Shown: one piece after another, positions 43,037 through 51,813 of the stretch
Layout: every line of letters starts with the position of its first letter
How positions within the stretch are numbered: position 1 is the stretch's first letter
DNA from: Rhodoligotrophos sp. CJ14
GTDB taxonomy: Bacteria > Pseudomonadota > Alphaproteobacteria > Rhizobiales > Im1
Direction: 5' to 3'
Length of the DNA stretch: 64,000 bases
Assembly (NCBI RefSeq): GCF_038811545.1
Contig: NZ_CP133319.1
Coordinates: 3,067,516-3,131,515 of the forward strand
Program-made: the position numbers and the translations under genes
Notes under the pieces: generated by a model
Told to the model about the DNA's origin: nothing
Seen by the model: the letters and a program-made list of their open reading frames with translations, nothing else
Databases searched by the model: none

Positions 43037-45196
43037 ATGCGCCGGCTCGTCGCGGTCGAGGGCATGGCATGCGGCGGCTGCGCGCGCGGGCTGGAAAAGC
43101 GTCTCAGCCAACTCGAAGGCGTCAACAGCGTCGGCGTCCACCATCTGACCGCATCCATGCTGGTCGATTGGGACGAGGCGAGGACATCGATCGCCAAGAT
43201 CGCGTCCGTCGTCTCGAGCGCCGGGTATGCCCTGGTCGACCGGCATCAGCCCGACGAACTATCGGCAATGCTTTCTGGAGATATTCGCCGGCTGAGCCTT
43301 CGCCTTGCCGTCGCCGTGATGGCAGGGATGTGGTCGATGGCGCTCGCCGTCGTACTCTACGTCTCCGACATCGATGCGACAGTCGCCTGGTGGATCGCGC
43401 TCGCCTCCGGCGTCCTGGCGCTGCCGGTCCTGCTCTGGGCGGGAGCTGGCATCTTCTGGATGGCCTTCCGATCAGTCCGACTGCGTACGCCCACCATGGA
43501 TCTGCTGATCGCCTTGGGCGCCGGCGGCGCATTTGCTCTCTCTCTGGTGTCACTCGCGTCCGGATCATCGCATGTCTATTTCGACACCGCGACAATGCTG
43601 ATCACGCTTCTCCTTCTCGGGCGTCTCGTCGATCTGATCACCAGGCGCAGCGCAATCGATGCGTTGAAGGCTCTCGAAGAGGCTTCCGTGGAGACGGCCG
43701 TAAGACGCACCGCTTCGGGGAACAAAGTTGTCCCATGCAGTGAGGTCGAGATCGGCGATCGGGTCGTCATCGACGCCGGCGCGGCGATCAGTGTCGACGG
43801 GATCATCCAGGAGGGCCGGAGCCTCATCAACCGCGCGGTCCTGACAGGTGAAAGCCATCCGCTTCCGGTCGGCGCCGGGCAACGCGTCGAGGCGGGCGCG
43901 ATCAATCTCGAAAGGCGCCTCATCGTTTCGATCGACCGTGCCCATGGAGATCGCGACCTTGATCGTATGGGCGGCGCGATCATGCTGGAGCTTGCCCGGC
44001 GCGGCACGCTCGCCTCACGCGCCGACCGTCTCGCCGGCGTGCTGAGCTGGGGAATCCCGGGATTGGCGCTGCTCACTGCGGTCACGCTGCCGCTCGCAGG
44101 GGTCGCGGGAGCAGACGCCATTCTGAGGGGGCTGACGGTGCTTGCCGCAGCCTGCCCGTGCGCTTTGTCGATCGCCGCGCCGCTTGCACAGGCGCGCGCG
44201 GCCGGCATCGCGGCGAGACTCGGCCTGCGGCTCCGGGATCCTGTCGCTTTTGAATCGCTCGCCCAGCCGGCAACAGCCATCTTCGACAAGACGGGTACTC
44301 TGACCACAGGCCTCCCCTCAGTGGTTGAGGTCGCTGCTGCCAAGGGCTGGAGCAAAGACGATGTGCTGCGGCTTGCTGCAATTGCCGAAACCGGGATCGA
44401 TCATCCTCTGGCGCGGGCGATCGTCGCACGACACGGCCGTGAAGAAGGCGCGGGCGGGACGCGGCGGGAACGCAGCGCCGAGGCAAGGGATCGCGACGGT
44501 CGTTGCATCAGCGTCTATGGAATCGATCGCGACGACGGCATGACCTCGCTTGCCGTGAGCCTCGACGATGTCGTCATCGGCTCCCTCGGCCTCGCCGATG
44601 CTCCCACCGGCCAAGCGCGCGGGACCGTCGACCGGTTCCGGGAGATGGGTATCGACATGTGGATTGCGTCCGGAGACGGCGGCGGTCCGACGTTGCGGGT
44701 CGCGAAGGCTCTCGGTATTCCCGCGCCCCGCGTCCGTTACGGCTGCACGCCGGCAGACAAGGTCGAGCTCGTGAAAGCCGCAACCGCTCCTGTTCTCTTC
44801 GTCGGGGATGGCGTTAACGACGCTCCGGCGCTCGCCGCCGCCGATTGCGGCATTTCCGTTGCCGGTGCCCATAGCGCCGCTGCGCGAACCGCGGACGTGG
44901 TCATCGTCAAAGGCGGCATCGATCAGCTCGTGTCTGCGATCGCGCTTGCCCGTCGCACGGTATCAATCACCCGACAAAACCTGGGCCTCGCCATCGTCTA
45001 CAACCTGTTGGCCGTTCCGTTGGCAATTGCAGGCACGCTGTCTCCTTCCCTGGCGGCGCTCGCCATGCTCGCGAGTTCGTCGTCGGTCGCGTTCAACAGC
45101 TTGCGCTTAGAACTATCAGGAACGTCCGCCGTGCCGGCAAAAGCGGCGCCCCAGTCCGCAGAACTCTGCGACGAGCCGTTGGTTAGGCGCGGTTAG
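43037..45196 (+). CDS. ccoI: Copper-exporting P1B ATPase of the CcoI/FixI type
   Basis: A 719-residue copper pump. N-terminal metal-binding domain VEGMACGGCARGLEKRL (Cys12/Cys15), TGES actuator motif (RAVLTGESHPLP), membrane metal site AAACPCALSIAAP, phosphorylation site FDKTGTLTTG, IDHPLARAIV, and VGDGVNDAPAL. CcoI-type pumps supply copper to CuB of cbb3 oxidases from the periplasmic side. Its location five bases after the last oxidase-operon gene supports that role over general copper efflux. The C-terminal ~30 residues are a variable tail. Confidence 0.92.
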   Translation: MRRLVAVEGMACGGCARGLEKRLSQLEGVNSVGVHHLTASMLVDWDEARTSIAKIASVVSSAGYALVDRHQPDELSAMLSGDIRRLSLRLAVAVMAGMWSMALAVVLYVSDIDATVAWWIALASGVLALPVLLWAGAGIFWMAFRSVRLRTPTMDLLIALGAGGAFALSLVSLASGSSHVYFDTATMLITLLLLGRLVDLITRRSAIDALKALEEASVETAVRRTASGNKVVPCSEVEIGDRVVIDAGAAISVDGIIQEGRSLINRAVLTGESHPLPVGAGQRVEAGAINLERRLIVSIDRAHGDRDLDRMGGAIMLELARRGTLASRADRLAGVLSWGIPGLALLTAVTLPLAGVAGADAILRGLTVLAAACPCALSIAAPLAQARAAGIAARLGLRLRDPVAFESLAQPATAIFDKTGTLTTGLPSVVEVAAAKGWSKDDVLRLAAIAETGIDHPLARAIVARHGREEGAGGTRRERSAEARDRDGRCISVYGIDRDDGMTSLAVSLDDVVIGSLGLADAPTGQARGTVDRFREMGIDMWIASGDGGGPTLRVAKALGIPAPRVRYGCTPADKVELVKAATAPVLFVGDGVNDAPALAAADCGISVAGAHSAAARTADVVIVKGGIDQLVSAIALARRTVSITRQNLGLAIVYNLLAVPLAIAGTLSPSLAALAMLASSSSVAFNSLRLELSGTSAVPAKAAPQSAELCDEPLVRRG

Positions 45197-45349
45197 AGTG
45201 CCGCTTCGTGGGCGGCCTGCGAATAGAGCTTCGTCACCGACAAGATGCGAGATACTCGGTTCCAATCTTCGCGAAGATCGCCAGCCGACGTACCCAGGAC
45301 GAGCAGGTGAGCCCGCAAGCTTAAGAGCCGGTCAAGGATCGATGATCCG

Positions 45350-45745
45350 TCAACGCAGTCGCGCGAAGTTGGCGGCGCCCTCGATCACATGCTCTCGTTT
45401 CTGACTCGCTTCCGGCCGCGTCATCTTGAGAAGCATTTGTTCAGGATTGCCGGCGCCGAATACCGCCTCGATGCTGCGCACGCACAAAACAACGGGTTCG
45501 CCGGCAAGGCTGTAATAGACCTGCTTGGCCTGACGACGCGTCGTGACCAGCTCAGCCTTGCGGAGCTCGGCGAGCTGCTGGCTGAGCGCTGGCTGCCCGA
45601 TGCCGGTTGCCGCGTCCATTTCCGTCACCGACTTTTCCCCTTCGAGGAGAAGGGACAGGATCATCAACCGTTGCGATTGCGCGAACTTGCGCAGCTTGTC
45701 GGCCGCGGCCTCGGCTTGCGCCCGGGACTGCCATAGCGCCTTCAT
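45350..45745 (-). CDS. ArsR-family regulator without the BigR cysteine pair
   Basis: A 131-residue winged-helix repressor: FAQSQRLMILSLLLEGEKSV, recognition region GIGQPALSQQLAELRKAELV and wing TTRRQAKQVYYSLAG. It clearly belongs with the two BigR-like genes, but the redox positions are Ser31 and Gly97 and the only cysteine is Cys88. It therefore cannot form the same polysulfide bridge. It overlaps the peroxiredoxin gene by four bases as the second gene of that operon. The signal it senses is unknown. Confidence 0.85.
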   Translation of the reverse strand: MKALWQSRAQAEAAADKLRKFAQSQRLMILSLLLEGEKSVTEMDAATGIGQPALSQQLAELRKAELVTTRRQAKQVYYSLAGEPVVLCVRSIEAVFGAGNPEQMLLKMTRPEASQKREHVIEGAANFARLR

Positions 45746-46362
45746 CCATCTCTCCGGCAGAACCAGTCGGATTCGTGCTGCGCCTTTTCATCGGCCGGCA
45801 GGAGAAGCGGCTGCCCCGGCTGCCAATCAGCCGGAGCAAGCTTCTCGCCGGAATGGGTGGCCTGCAGCGCCGCCACCATCCGCAGCATCTCGTCGACCGA
45901 ACGTCCGATGGTCAGCGGATAGTGCGTGATCGCCCGGATGACGCCCTCCGGGTCGATGAAGTAACTCGCCCGAACTCCCGCGCTGTTCTCCGCCGTCTCG
46001 TCGATCATACCGTAGGTGCGACCGACGAGCATGGACGGGTCCTCGATCACCGGAAACGGGATTTCCACCGAAAAGAGCTCACGTATGGAGCGGGCCCAGG
46101 CGAGATGCGCATAGAGGCTGTCGACCGACAGACCGAGAAGTGCGCAATCGAGCGCAGCGAAACGATCGTGCGCTTTGGCGAGCGCCACGAACTCTGTGGT
46201 GCAGACCGGCGTGAAGTCCGCCGGGTGCGCAAAGAACACCAGCCACCGGCCCTTGTAGTCGGAAAGCCGGATCGGACCTTGGGTGGAACGGGCCTCGAAA
46301 TCAGGAGCGGCGTCGCCCATACGCAGGGTCGGGGGAGGTATGCGGATCGATACGTCGTTCAT
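45742..46362 (-). CDS. 1-Cys peroxiredoxin (Prx6 type), second copy
   Basis: A 206-residue peroxiredoxin: FFAHPADFTPVCTTEFVA with the peroxidatic Cys, GLSVDSLYAHLAWARSI and IPFPVIEDPSMLVGRTYGM. It ends ESDWFCRRDG, so an extra C-terminal cysteine sits where the first copy has Tyr. It is of normal length, without the Ser/Pro-rich N-terminus of the other copy. It precedes the ArsR gene in a two-gene operon, suggesting ArsR autoregulation. Confidence 0.9.
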   Translation of the reverse strand: MNDVSIRIPPPTLRMGDAAPDFEARSTQGPIRLSDYKGRWLVFFAHPADFTPVCTTEFVALAKAHDRFAALDCALLGLSVDSLYAHLAWARSIRELFSVEIPFPVIEDPSMLVGRTYGMIDETAENSAGVRASYFIDPEGVIRAITHYPLTIGRSVDEMLRMVAALQATHSGEKLAPADWQPGQPLLLPADEKAQHESDWFCRRDG

Positions 46363-46561
46363 CGAAGCCGTGGTCTCGAAAGCGTCACTTACGTGTTTGT
46401 CGTATGGCGCGCCGCCTGACGCAATACGATTACACAGTTACATGGTTAGTTGAATAGATAAAAAAGGCGGCGACGCGACCGGCTTCGAAACCCGAGAACG
46501 GCCGGTTCCGACCCGGACCAAACTGGGCAACCTCCTTCGACCCAGGCCTTCTATACGGCCC

Positions 46562-46650
46562 GTCCACGCGGTCCTCGCCGCCTACCTCGCCACGGCTTTC
46601 GTCGTCGGAGGGGTTGGCTTCCAATGTCGTCTCAAGGACCGGACCAATTC
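46562..46650 (+). pseudogene. CydA/CioA-like relic
   Basis: A short frame reads VHAVLAAYLATAFVVGGVGF, close to the conserved helix around residue 190 of cytochrome bd subunit I, then degenerates. No further homologous sequence flanks it. It is a scrap of a second bd-type oxidase gene. Confidence 0.5.
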
Positions 46651-46688
46651 CGGTGCGCAACACGCTTGAACGTTGCCCGCCAGAGCAT

Positions 46689-47010
46689 CTACGCTGCTAC
46701 CCGGAACAGCGCGTACAATCGGCCGCCGGAGGCCCCGATGACCTTTATCTGCTTGGCAATTTCGGGCACGTCGGTTGGCCTCATGGGGCGGCCTTCGTGG
46801 GACCGCAAGTAAAGATGGTTGCGCCCTCCCGCAACCATCGCTACCAGCTGGCTTCGGCAACGTCGGTCGCCTTGGACAGGACGGCCTCCAAGCGATCGGC
46901 AATGATTCCGCACTCTGGAACCGCCAGCCCAAGTGTAGCAGGCATCTGCGATTCGATGAGCAGATCGTGCCTTCTTCGATCGAAGGAGCCAGTGGTCGTG
47001 TCCTGCAGAC
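46689..47010 (-). pseudogene. Frameshifted relic of an unidentified small gene
   Basis: On the minus strand, LLIESQMPATLGLAVPECGI ... AVLSKATDVAEA changes frame and continues as NHLYLRSHEGRPMRPTDVPE ... GGRLYALFRVAA, ending at a stop at 46689. Composition is protein-like and the two parts follow in order, so this was probably one gene. I do not recognise the family. The rest of the 818 bases between the peroxiredoxin gene and the tRNA shows nothing else. Confidence 0.4.
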
Positions 47011-47133
47011 AGCGGATCGTCTTGCCGAGAAGGCGTGGTGGGCGCCAAAACTACGCTGCCATATCCGAAAACGCCCATTCTCGTGCTTACATACTGCTTA
47101 CACATAGCGGTCGCACAGGCCGTGTAAGCAAAA

Positions 47134-47150
47134 AGCGCCCCAAGGGCGCT
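47134..47150 (-). terminator. Intrinsic terminator of tRNA-Gly
   Basis: On the minus strand, AGCGCCC-TTG-GGGCGCT followed by TTTTTG, a 7-bp GC stem and T-run about 30 bases after the tRNA 3' end. Confidence 0.85.
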
Positions 47151-47180
47151 CTTTAAGCATTTGACTTTCTTGAAGAAAAC

Positions 47181-47255
47181 TGGAGCGGGCGAAGGGATTC
47201 GAACCCTCGACCCCAACCTTGGCAAGGTTGTGCTCTACCCCTGAGCTACGCCCGC
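47181..47255 (-). tRNA. tRNA-Gly (GCC)
   Basis: A 75-nt tRNA with encoded CCA. Acceptor stem GCGGGCG pairs with CGCCCGC, D-loop segment AGCTCAGGGGTAGAGC, anticodon stem-loop CAACCTTGCCAAGGTTG giving anticodon GCC, and T-arm GAGGGTTCGAATCCCTT. The 3' end faces the accessory genes to the left, so this is the likely attachment site of the region ending here. No duplicated 3' tRNA segment was seen elsewhere in the window. Confidence 0.97.
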
Positions 47256-47408
47256 ATAGGTAAGGTTGAAGCGCCAGAGCGCGTCAACGGCCGTCTTATT
47301 GCGCAAAGCCGGGACAAATGCAATAGACCTTCGCGAAGTTTTCACCTGCTTCGAGCCGCAGGCCGGTTTGCCGCTGAAAATGGCGCTCCGGCGAAGGGAC
47401 ATATCTGC

Positions 47409-47912
47409 ATGGAACACAGTCTCGTTGCCAGCCGCGATAATCTCTTCCACCGCTTTGCCGAGCTTGGAATCGCGGTCTCAACCAAGGAGCACCCCCCGGT
47501 TTTCACGGTGGAGGAAGCGCGGGCGCTGCGTGGCGCCATTCCCGGCGGTCATTGCAAGAACCTGTTTCTGAAGGACAAGAAGGGCGCGATATGGCTGATC
47601 GTTGCGCTTGAGGACACCGCCATTGACTTAAAGAGCCTGCCCGCCAAAATCGGCTCCGGGCGGCTGTCCTTTGGGTCCGCCGAGCTCATGCAACAGCTTC
47701 TTGGTGTCGAGCCGGGCTCGGTGACCCCCTTCGGGCTGATCAATGATCACGAGCGCCGGGTGAATGTCGTGCTCGAGGAGCAGATGATGCGCCACGAGCT
47801 TCTGAATTACCACCCGCTCTCAAACAATGCCACGACCACGATCCGCTCCGCAGACCTCTTGCGCTTCATCGACGCCTGTGGACATCAGCCCAAGATCGTA
47901 CCCTTGGCCTAG
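47409..47912 (+). CDS. YbaK/ProX-type aminoacyl-tRNA deacylase
   Basis: A 167-residue protein of the prolyl-tRNA synthetase-associated (YbaK/EbsC, PrdX) family, which hydrolyses mischarged Ala-tRNA(Pro) in trans. Visible family parts: STKEHPPVFTVEEARALRG, CKNLFLKDKKG with the conserved lysine, SFGSAELMQQLLGVEPGSVTPFGL and NNATTTIRSADLLRFI. First protein gene on the core side of the tRNA. Length is standard. Confidence 0.92.
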   Translation: MEHSLVASRDNLFHRFAELGIAVSTKEHPPVFTVEEARALRGAIPGGHCKNLFLKDKKGAIWLIVALEDTAIDLKSLPAKIGSGRLSFGSAELMQQLLGVEPGSVTPFGLINDHERRVNVVLEEQMMRHELLNYHPLSNNATTTIRSADLLRFIDACGHQPKIVPLA

Positions 47913-48078
47913 CTTTGCCCGAGTTTGCCCGGCAAGCCTGCGGTGGAGGATGCGGTCCGAGGATTGTAATTCAAGTGTGAGGCGGCCATTTTAGGGCTGG
48001 AACCGAAGATCGCTGCGGCGGCCGCTCCACATCTCGTGGATGCTGCAACCGCTCTGCAAACCTATCCCAGGACGTGCG

Positions 48079-48999
48079 ATGGACACACAGATTATCGGCG
48101 GTAACAACACCACGCCAACCGCGGACCTCATCAAGGATTCCGATACCGCGCAATTCATGACCGATGTGATCGACGCGTCCCGCCAGGTGCCGGTCATCGT
48201 CGATTTCTGGGCGACCTGGTGCGGTCCCTGCCGTCAGCTTGGCCCGGCCCTGGAAAAGGCGGTGCTCGCTGCCAAGGGCAAGGTGCGCCTGGTCAAGATC
48301 GATGTCGATAAGAATCAGCAGCTTGCCGCGCAGATGCGCATCCAATCGATCCCGGCGGTCTATGCATTCGTCAACGGTCAGCCGGTCGATGGCTTCCTTG
48401 GTGCCCTGCCGGAAAGCCAAATCAAGGCTTTCATCGACAGACTCACCGCCGGTGTGGGCGGTGCGGCCGATCAGGAGATCGAGGCCTTGCTGGCCGCGGC
48501 GGATGATGCGATGCGGCTCAATAATCCGGGCGGGGCGATCGAGGCTTATGCCCAGGTTCTGCAATATGACCCCGAGAATGTGGCGGCGCTTGCCGGCATT
48601 GCCCGCTGTCAGCTCGAGCTTGGTGATCCCGAGGCTGCGGCTGCGACATTGGATATGGTGCCCGCCGACAAGCAATCCGATCCTGCGATTGTCAGTGCCA
48701 GGGCGGCATTGGAGCTCGCTGCAAACCCGGTCGACACCTCTGAAATCGATCGGCTCGAAGCAGCTGTGGCGAGGGATGGCGCTGATCATCAAAGCCGGTT
48801 CGACCTCGCATTGGCGCTCAATGGCGCGGGCCGGCGTGCGGAGGCGCTCGATCATCTGCTTGCCATTGTTCGCGCCGATCGAACGTGGAATGAAGATGCA
48901 GCCCGCAAGCAGGTCCTCAAGCTGTTCGAGGCCTGGGGGCCGAAGGATGAGCTGACGATTTCCGGCCGGCGGAAGCTGTCCTCCATTCTGTTCTCATAG
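48079..48999 (+). CDS. CnoX/YbbN-like thioredoxin with TPR domain
   Basis: A 306-residue cytosolic protein: thioredoxin domain with VDFWATWCGPCRQLGP and cis-proline QSIPAVYAFV, then a tetratricopeptide-rich C-terminal half (from about residue 145). This is the YbbN/CnoX architecture, a holdase that hands clients to GroEL/DnaK. The alphaproteobacterial form keeps the CGPC site, unlike E. coli. ATG 48079 is chosen as the domain edge. It lies 15 bases before the LON-domain gene. Confidence 0.92.
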   Translation: MDTQIIGGNNTTPTADLIKDSDTAQFMTDVIDASRQVPVIVDFWATWCGPCRQLGPALEKAVLAAKGKVRLVKIDVDKNQQLAAQMRIQSIPAVYAFVNGQPVDGFLGALPESQIKAFIDRLTAGVGGAADQEIEALLAAADDAMRLNNPGGAIEAYAQVLQYDPENVAALAGIARCQLELGDPEAAAATLDMVPADKQSDPAIVSARAALELAANPVDTSEIDRLEAAVARDGADHQSRFDLALALNGAGRRAEALDHLLAIVRADRTWNEDAARKQVLKLFEAWGPKDELTISGRRKLSSILFS

Positions 49000-49014
49000 G
49001 CTCGGGGCATCCCG

Positions 49015-49704
49015 ATGGCCGCCTTTGCCGGACGCCAGTCGATCAGCGATTTGCCCAAGCGGCTTGCGATCTTTCCGCTTGGGGGCGTGCTGCTCCTGCC
49101 CAGGAGCGAATTGCCGCTCAATATCTTCGAGCCGCGCTACCTTCGCATGGTGGGCGATGCCATGAAGGCTGAGCGGATGATCGGAATGGTGCAACCGGAC
49201 ACGGAGGAGGGTCTTGAGCTCGAGAAAGACCCGGCAGCACGACCAAGCGTCTATTCCATCGGTTGCGCCGGACGGATCACGTCATTTTCCGAAACTGCCG
49301 ATGGACGCATGCTCATCGTGCTGACGGGTGTGTGCCGCTTTCGCATTGTCGAGGAGCTTCCCCCGGGCGATCTGCCATACCGGGTGATTGTTCCCGACTA
49401 TAGCGCCTTCGCCGCCGATCTTGATGCGGAGAGCGGGGCCATCTTGTCGGACAGGCGGGGATTGCTGAGAAATTTCGACGAGATCTTTGCGGCCCACGGT
49501 CTGCGGGCGGATTGGTCCGATGCAGAGGGCGCAACCGATGAAGCACTGATCAATGCGCTGGCCATGGTCAGCCCCTATAGTCCCCAGGAGAAGCAGGCCT
49601 TGCTGGAGGCTGTCGATCTCAGGACCCGGGCCGAGGTGCTTCGCGCATTGACGGATATCGCCTTGGCTGAGAAGAAAGGCGGAATTCCGCCGGTAATACA
49701 ATGA
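49015..49704 (+). CDS. LON N-terminal-domain substrate-binding protein
   Basis: A 229-residue protein made of a LON substrate-binding (PUA-like) domain only: LAIFPLGGVLLLPRSELPLNIFEPRYL, GMVQPDTEEG, GRITSFSETADGRMLIVLTG. No ATPase or protease domain follows. Such proteins are common in alphaproteobacteria beside thioredoxin and Trm112 genes; their role is not established. It is in an operon with the flanking genes. Confidence 0.9.
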   Translation: MAAFAGRQSISDLPKRLAIFPLGGVLLLPRSELPLNIFEPRYLRMVGDAMKAERMIGMVQPDTEEGLELEKDPAARPSVYSIGCAGRITSFSETADGRMLIVLTGVCRFRIVEELPPGDLPYRVIVPDYSAFAADLDAESGAILSDRRGLLRNFDEIFAAHGLRADWSDAEGATDEALINALAMVSPYSPQEKQALLEAVDLRTRAEVLRALTDIALAEKKGGIPPVIQ

Positions 49705-49717
49705 GGACGAGTAATCG

Positions 49718-49972
49718 ATGAGCGCGAATGATCTGCCAGAGCCCTCTTCGGGATCCCGCGAGGCACAGACACCGCGGCAGACCGCGCATGGCATCGATCC
49801 CAAGCTCCTGGAGATCCTGGTCTGCCCGCTGACCAAGACCGTGCTCATCTATGATCGCGACCGGCAGGAGCTGATCTCCAAGGCAGCGGGCCTTGCCTAT
49901 CCAATCCGAGATGGCATTCCGATCATGCTGCCTGATGAGGCCAGGGAATTGAGCAATGCCGAACGGGACTGA
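49718..49972 (+). CDS. Trm112-family protein
   Basis: An 84-residue protein with the Trm112/UPF0434 core [42 protein letters not shown], roughly residues 31-73. Only the first of the zinc-type cysteines remains, as in most bacterial members. The N-terminal 25 residues are variable. Bacterial members are of uncertain function, possibly methyltransferase partners. It overlaps the next gene by 17 bases. Confidence 0.88.
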   Translation: MSANDLPEPSSGSREAQTPRQTAHGIDPKLLEILVCPLTKTVLIYDRDRQELISKAAGLAYPIRDGIPIMLPDEARELSNAERD

Positions 49973-50330
49973 CGAGGACAGGCCCTGGCCGGAAGAGCTG
50001 AGATTGCGGCCCGGTGGCCAGGCGCTTGCCGTCCTCTTCGATAATGGCGAAACCTTCGAGTTTCCGGCGGAGTTCCTGCGGGTTGAAAGCCCCAGCGCCG
50101 AAGTGAAGGGCCACGGCAAGGGGCAGGAGATCACCGTTCCCGGCAAGCGCAATGTGAGGATCACTCAGATCGAGCCGGTCGGGAATTATGCGGTGCGGCT
50201 CGTCTTCAGTGACGGCCATATGACCGGCCTGTTCTCCTGGAGCTATCTCCTCGAGATCGGCAGAAAGCAATCGTCCCTTTGGCAGGCCTATCTTGAACGC
50301 CTCCGCCAGCAGGGCCTGAGCCGCGATTAG
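49956..50330 (+). CDS. DUF971 domain protein
   Basis: A 124-residue protein with the DUF971 / gamma-butyrobetaine hydroxylase N-terminal-like fold: [61 protein letters not shown]. The domain has been linked to Fe-S/ApbC-type partners; role not proven. It overlaps the Trm112-like gene and converges on ubiH. Confidence 0.88.
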   Translation: MPNGTDEDRPWPEELRLRPGGQALAVLFDNGETFEFPAEFLRVESPSAEVKGHGKGQEITVPGKRNVRITQIEPVGNYAVRLVFSDGHMTGLFSWSYLLEIGRKQSSLWQAYLERLRQQGLSRD

Positions 50331-50363
50331 AGGTTCTCGTTTTCTCCAGAAACGCGAATCGCT

Positions 50364-51617
50364 TTACAGCGGCTTCCCCGCCATGAGCCTCGGGAGCCCT
50401 TGTTCGACACCCGCGGCCTGCTGCATGAAAAAGCCTTTGAGCGGCAGAGCCCGATCAACGGCAGCAAGGCCAAAGTCGCGCAGCCGGCGCAGCACCGGAT
50501 TGTCGTTGGAAAACAGCCGGTTGAGCCCATCGGTGACGAGTGCAACCTTGGTTGCATCATAGCGCCGCCAACGTTGATAGCGTTCGAGCACGATGGGCGC
50601 GCCAATATCCTGTCCCAAGCGTGCGGCATCGATGAGCGTCTCGCTCAAGGCCGCGATGTCGCGCAGGCCCAGATTGAAGCCCAGCCCCGCAATGGGATGG
50701 AGCACGTGGCCGGCATCACCGACCAGGGCAAGCCTGCGCCCGACATAATCGACGGCAAGCTGCAGCGAGAGGGGGTAGGCGCGACGGGGACCGGCGAGAC
50801 GAATTGCTCCTAGCCGATCACCCATGCGCCGCATCATCTCGCTCACGAACTCGTCCTCGTTGAGACCGAGGAGGCGCTTGGCTTCGGCTTCCGTCTCAGT
50901 CCAGACAAGGGAGGCTTGCTGACCTGGCAGGGGCAGGATCGCAAACGGCCCGGCCGGGAGAAAATGCTCAACCGCCACGCCCTCATGTGGCCGCTCGTGG
51001 GCGATGGTGGTCACCAAGCCATATTGCCCATAAGGCCAGCCGACCGTCTTGATGCCGGCCCGCTGCCGCGTCGGGGAATCGCGCCCGTCCGCAGCAATCA
51101 CCAGAGGTGCTGCGATCTCCTTGCCTTGCGCGAGAACCAGCCGTGCTATGGCACCGCCGGCGTCCAGGTCGATCACCTCTTCGCCCGAAAGCACCTCGAT
51201 CGTCTCTGATGCCGCGACAGCTTGCTCGAAAGCCCCGTAGAGAAAGCGGCTTTCGATGATGGAGGCGGAGGCCTCCTGACCTTGCCCGTCGAAGCGCAGC
51301 AGGACCGGCGATCGCGGCCGATCAAGCTTGCCGTCGCTCACCTCGATGCGGAGGACCGGCTGCGCCTTTGTGGCAATATCGGGCCAGATCCCGAGGCTGG
51401 TCAGCATGCGGCGCGACGTGGAAGTGATGGCGAAAGCTCGACCATCACTCTCGACATCGCCATTCGTGTTCGGCTCGGAGCGGTTGCGCCGTGGCTGGCT
51501 GTCGACCAGCGCAACCCGCATGGGCGAGCGCGCATGCCGGCCAGCCAATGCGACCGCCATTGTCATGCCGACGAATCCTCCGCCGACTATGATGGCATCA
51601 AAGCGGTGAGGGCTCAT
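50364..51617 (-). CDS. UbiH/UbiF/COQ6-family FAD monooxygenase
   Basis: A 417-residue flavoprotein hydroxylase of ubiquinone biosynthesis. FAD-binding IIVGGGFVGMTMAVALAG at the N-terminus, the DG motif AADGRDSPTRQRAGI, and the GD motif LVGDAGHVLHPIAGLGFNLGLRD. Which ring position (C1, C5 or C6) it hydroxylates cannot be told, since alphaproteobacterial members such as UbiL and UbiH differ in specificity. It is convergent with the DUF971 gene and divergent from tesB. Confidence 0.9.
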   Translation of the reverse strand: MSPHRFDAIIVGGGFVGMTMAVALAGRHARSPMRVALVDSQPRRNRSEPNTNGDVESDGRAFAITSTSRRMLTSLGIWPDIATKAQPVLRIEVSDGKLDRPRSPVLLRFDGQGQEASASIIESRFLYGAFEQAVAASETIEVLSGEEVIDLDAGGAIARLVLAQGKEIAAPLVIAADGRDSPTRQRAGIKTVGWPYGQYGLVTTIAHERPHEGVAVEHFLPAGPFAILPLPGQQASLVWTETEAEAKRLLGLNEDEFVSEMMRRMGDRLGAIRLAGPRRAYPLSLQLAVDYVGRRLALVGDAGHVLHPIAGLGFNLGLRDIAALSETLIDAARLGQDIGAPIVLERYQRWRRYDATKVALVTDGLNRLFSNDNPVLRRLRDFGLAAVDRALPLKGFFMQQAAGVEQGLPRLMAGKPL

Positions 51618-51813
51618 TGTGGTTTCACCAACCCTGCCTCTGTATCGTCAGTTTGTGATGTGGACATCATTCTGGACCAAACTCCATGGGCGCACGTTAA
51701 CATAGAGCCCGCCTTTTGACGCGGGCGGCAAGGCGCCTGCCATGGTATTGATTGGGCAGAACTTGCTTTCAAACCGCTGCTCGCCGCAGCCAGAATTTGC
51801 AACGGAATTGCTA

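Noticed and set aside
45198-45404. Possible small plus-strand gene after ccoI
   Set aside because: Overlaps the 3' end of the convergent ArsR gene, lacks a ribosome site and has no protein-like pattern.
46430-47180. Possible integrase or phage genes next to the tRNA
   Set aside because: I looked for tyrosine-recombinase motifs in all frames and saw none; only relics and the terminator are present.
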